Shown: positions 62,096 to 64,000 of the stretch, in pieces
Layout of the letters: each line of letters starts with the position of its first letter
Position numbering within the stretch: the stretch's first letter is position 1
Translations under genes and position numbers: made by a program
The notes under the pieces: model-generated
The model's database searches: none
What the model was told of the DNA's origin: nothing
The model's input: only the letters and a program-made list of their open reading frames with translations
From: Celerinatantimonas sp046054165
GTDB lineage: Bacteria; Pseudomonadota; Gammaproteobacteria; Enterobacterales; Celerinatantimonadaceae
Direction of reading: 5' to 3'
Length of the DNA: 64,000 nt
Assembly (NCBI RefSeq): GCF_046054165.1
Contig: NZ_JBFNXK010000017.1
Span: 1-64,000, forward strand

Positions 62096-62115
62096 AAGCC
62101 CCGAATTCGGGGCTT
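62096..62115 (-). terminator. Terminator downstream of tRNA-fMet
   Basis: The perfect stem AAGCCCCGAATTCGGGGCTT is followed on the minus strand by a T-run. A second GC hairpin (about 62042-62056, with T-run) lies just before rimP. Both would limit read-through into rimP-nusA-infB. Confidence 0.9.
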
Positions 62116-62165
62116 AGAGTAAAATAACGAACTCTTCATGCCTTCCCGAGCAGTTACCTCGAGAT

Positions 62166-62242
<77 letters not shown>

Positions 62243-62299
62243 TCTGAAAACTGGCAAAATTATAACACTTTGCCAACTTTATTCAAAGAGTTGTTTAAT

Positions 62300-62386
62300 T
62301 GGTGCCGAGAGCGGGACTTGAACCCGCACGCCTAAATAGGCACTACCCCCTCAAGATAGCGTGTCTACCAATTCCACCACCTCGGC
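62300..62386 (-). tRNA. leuU: tRNA-Leu (GAG)
   Basis: This 87-nt class II tRNA has acceptor GCCGAGG, anticodon GAG (loop CTTGAGG), a long variable arm and encoded CCA. It sits between secG and the fMet tRNA, as leuU does in E. coli. Confidence 0.95.
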
Positions 62387-62393
62387 TTTCTAA

Positions 62394-62774
62394 TTACTCT
62401 GGCACTTGATCGACAGGGCTCTTATCTGCTGATTGAGTATCAGCGGCCGGTGTCGCCGGTGCTTTGGTTGAAGCAGCTGGAGCTTGCTGTTTTACAGCGC
62501 TCTGAGACTGCCCCAAATCTTCCCATTTACTCGATGATGATTGAGCCTGTGAAGACAAATGGCCTAATGCCAGACTAATTATAAAAAACAATACTGCAAA
62601 CACGGCGGTACTTCGTGTTAAAAAGTTCCCAGAACCTGACGAACCAAATACCGTATTTGATGCTCCGGAACCAAATGAGGCTCCCATATCAGCGCCTTTC
62701 CCTTGCTGAATTAACACTAAAATAATTAGTGCTATTGCCACAAGTAGATAAACGCCTAATAAAATGTTGTACAT
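62394..62774 (-). CDS. secG: Protein translocase subunit SecG
   Basis: The 126-residue SecYEG subunit has membrane helices at about 4-24 (LLGVYLLVAIALIILVLIQQ) and 52-72 (VFAVLFFIISLALGHL), separated by the Gly/Ser-rich GASFGSGASNTVFGSSGS. A low-complexity Ala/Gln/Ser/Pro tail follows. The start at 62774 (MYNILLG) matches family members and has AAAAGG upstream; the 17-residue longer frame is not conserved. Confidence 0.95.
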   Translation of the reverse strand: MYNILLGVYLLVAIALIILVLIQQGKGADMGASFGSGASNTVFGSSGSGNFLTRSTAVFAVLFFIISLALGHLSSQAQSSSSKWEDLGQSQSAVKQQAPAASTKAPATPAADTQSADKSPVDQVPE

Positions 62775-62942
62775 AATCAATACCTTTTTATTACGGACTT
62801 CATCCACTCGCCCGTCGGCAACCAACTCAAAGGGAGGATGATAACCGAAGCGGGCTGAATCTTAGCGAACCTATTCCCCGTTGACAAGAGGGGAATGCAC
62901 AAATTTTCTAATATATTGTGTGTTTGCTGAAAATATATCCAG

Positions 62943-64000
62943 CTAACCACATTTATCGGCAACTACATCGGCTACTTGTTGGGCAATTCGTTCTACTTGA
63001 GGACGATTTTCACCCTCGACCATCACCCGCAGCACCGGTTCCGTTCCAGATTTACGCAACAATACCCGTCCGGTTTCTCCCAATTCCACTTCCGCTCGTT
63101 TCGCAGCTTGCAGAACGGCTTCACTTTCCAGTGGATTATGCTCACCTTTAAACCGAACATTAATCAACACCTGAGGAAACAGCTCCAAAGTTCCTAACTG
63201 TTCACGCAGTGAATGTCCATCATGCTGCATCGCAGCCAATACTTGCAGTGCCGATACAATGCCATCTCCGGTGGTCGTATGATTCAGACAGATAATGTGC
63301 CCAGAATTTTCCCCCCCGAGCCGCCACTGATGTTGCTGCATTTGTTCCAGCACATAGCGATCGCCGACGCTCGCCCGAACAAAAGGAATATTTAGACTCA
63401 ACAGCTGCTGTTCCATCGCCAGATTTGTCATCAGCGTTCCAACGACCCCGCCTTCAAGTATTCCCTGACGCTGGTAGAATTCAGCAATGATATACAATAG
63501 TTCATCGCCATCTACCTGGACGCCCTGATGATCCACCATCATCACCCGATCCCCATCACCATCAAAAGCAATTCCTAAATCGGCCTGATGAGCCAGAACC
63601 TGTGCCGAAAGCGCGTGAGTATTGGTCGCACCACACTGTTTATTAATATTCAGTCCATCGGGCTCCGTGGCATACGCAATCACTTCTGCCCCCAGTTCCC
63701 GGAACACATTCGGAGCGATGTGATACGTCGCGCCATTGGCACAATCAACCACGATTTTCATACCAGACAAACTGGCGCCGGAAGGAAACGTCCCTTTACA
63801 ATATTCAATGTAACGACCGGCGGCATCGACGATACGGGACGCTTTACCAAGTTGAGCCGATTCCACACACCCAATAGGCTGCTCCAATTGTCGTTCAATC
63901 GCCAGTTCAACATCATCCGGTAACTTCGTACCTTTAGCCGAAAAGAACTTGATACCATTATCATAATAAGGGTTGTGCGAAGCACTGATTACAATTCCCG
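62943..64000 (-). CDS. glmM: Phosphoglucosamine mutase, 5' part outside the window
   Basis: About 352 C-terminal residues are visible. GlmM converts glucosamine-6-phosphate to glucosamine-1-phosphate for cell-wall UDP-GlcNAc. The phosphoserine loop SASHNPYYDNG lies at the window edge, metal-binding DGDGDR is intact, and the sugar-binding GGENSGH and phosphate-binding RKSGTEPVLRVMVEG are present. The start codon is beyond 64000. Confidence 0.97.
   Translation of the reverse strand, partial: GIVISASHNPYYDNGIKFFSAKGTKLPDDVELAIERQLEQPIGCVESAQLGKASRIVDAAGRYIEYCKGTFPSGASLSGMKIVVDCANGATYHIAPNVFRELGAEVIAYATEPDGLNINKQCGATNTHALSAQVLAHQADLGIAFDGDGDRVMMVDHQGVQVDGDELLYIIAEFYQRQGILEGGVVGTLMTNLAMEQQLLSLNIPFVRASVGDRYVLEQMQQHQWRLGGENSGHIICLNHTTTGDGIVSALQVLAAMQHDGHSLREQLGTLELFPQVLINVRFKGEHNPLESEAVLQAAKRAEVELGETGRVLLRKSGTEPVLRVMVEGENRPQVERIAQQVADVVADKCG

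Overview
The window is a gammaproteobacterial chromosome segment, about 45-50% GC by eye. Most of it is core genome in blocks whose order matches Escherichia coli: guaA-guaB-xseA-(yfgJ)-der-bamB-yfgM-hisS-ispG-rodZ-pilW-rlmN; gltX beside a tRNA-Val cluster; ligA-zipA-cysZ-cysK-ptsH-ptsI-crr; and pnp-rpsO-truB-rbfA-infB-nusA-rimP-tRNA(fMet)-tRNA(Leu)-secG-glmM. A true Smc gene between zipA and cysZ points away from the MukBEF-bearing Enterobacterales and Vibrionales. It suits lineages near Aeromonadales or Alteromonadales, but the genus cannot be named from the sequence alone.

Region 1 (1-14170) is accessory DNA next to the 3' end of guaA. It opens with a broken IS200-type element. Then comes a tightly packed seven-gene minus-strand operon (11022 to 586): a Ycf46-like AAA+ ATPase, a large UPF1-type SF1 helicase, two large proteins with possible degenerate phospholipase-D-like segments, a DUF2997-like and a DUF1257-like small protein, and an NrdG-like radical-SAM activase. 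Five of the six junctions overlap or are 2 nt apart. I cannot match the set to a named system; it is the best candidate here for an undescribed, possibly anti-phage, system. A degraded gene trace, an AT-rich gap and a divergent MFS-exporter/XRE-regulator pair separate it from guaA.

Region 2 (14300-32960) is housekeeping: purine synthesis, outer-membrane assembly, cell shape, isoprenoid synthesis and translation. It carries two less usual genes, a LuxR-HTH protein fused to an alpha/beta hydrolase that has lost its nucleophile, and a small secreted repeat protein. It ends with four tRNA-Val genes of two alternating types behind one strong promoter.

Region 3 (33000-38400) is lower in GC and looks like inserted cargo: a secreted chalcone-isomerase-like protein, a formaldehyde detoxification operon (frmR-frmA-gfa), and a solitary radical-SAM gene behind a textbook FNR-type promoter.

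Region 4 (38400-53000) holds ligA, zipA, smc, cysZ, cysK, the PTS operon, an unrecognised membrane protein, a major outer-membrane lipoprotein (Lpp) and the convergent L,D-transpeptidase that may anchor it. Region 5 (53000-64000) is the pnp-to-glmM translation/transcription block, with glmM cut by the window edge. No CRISPR array, rRNA gene, integrase or complete prophage was seen.
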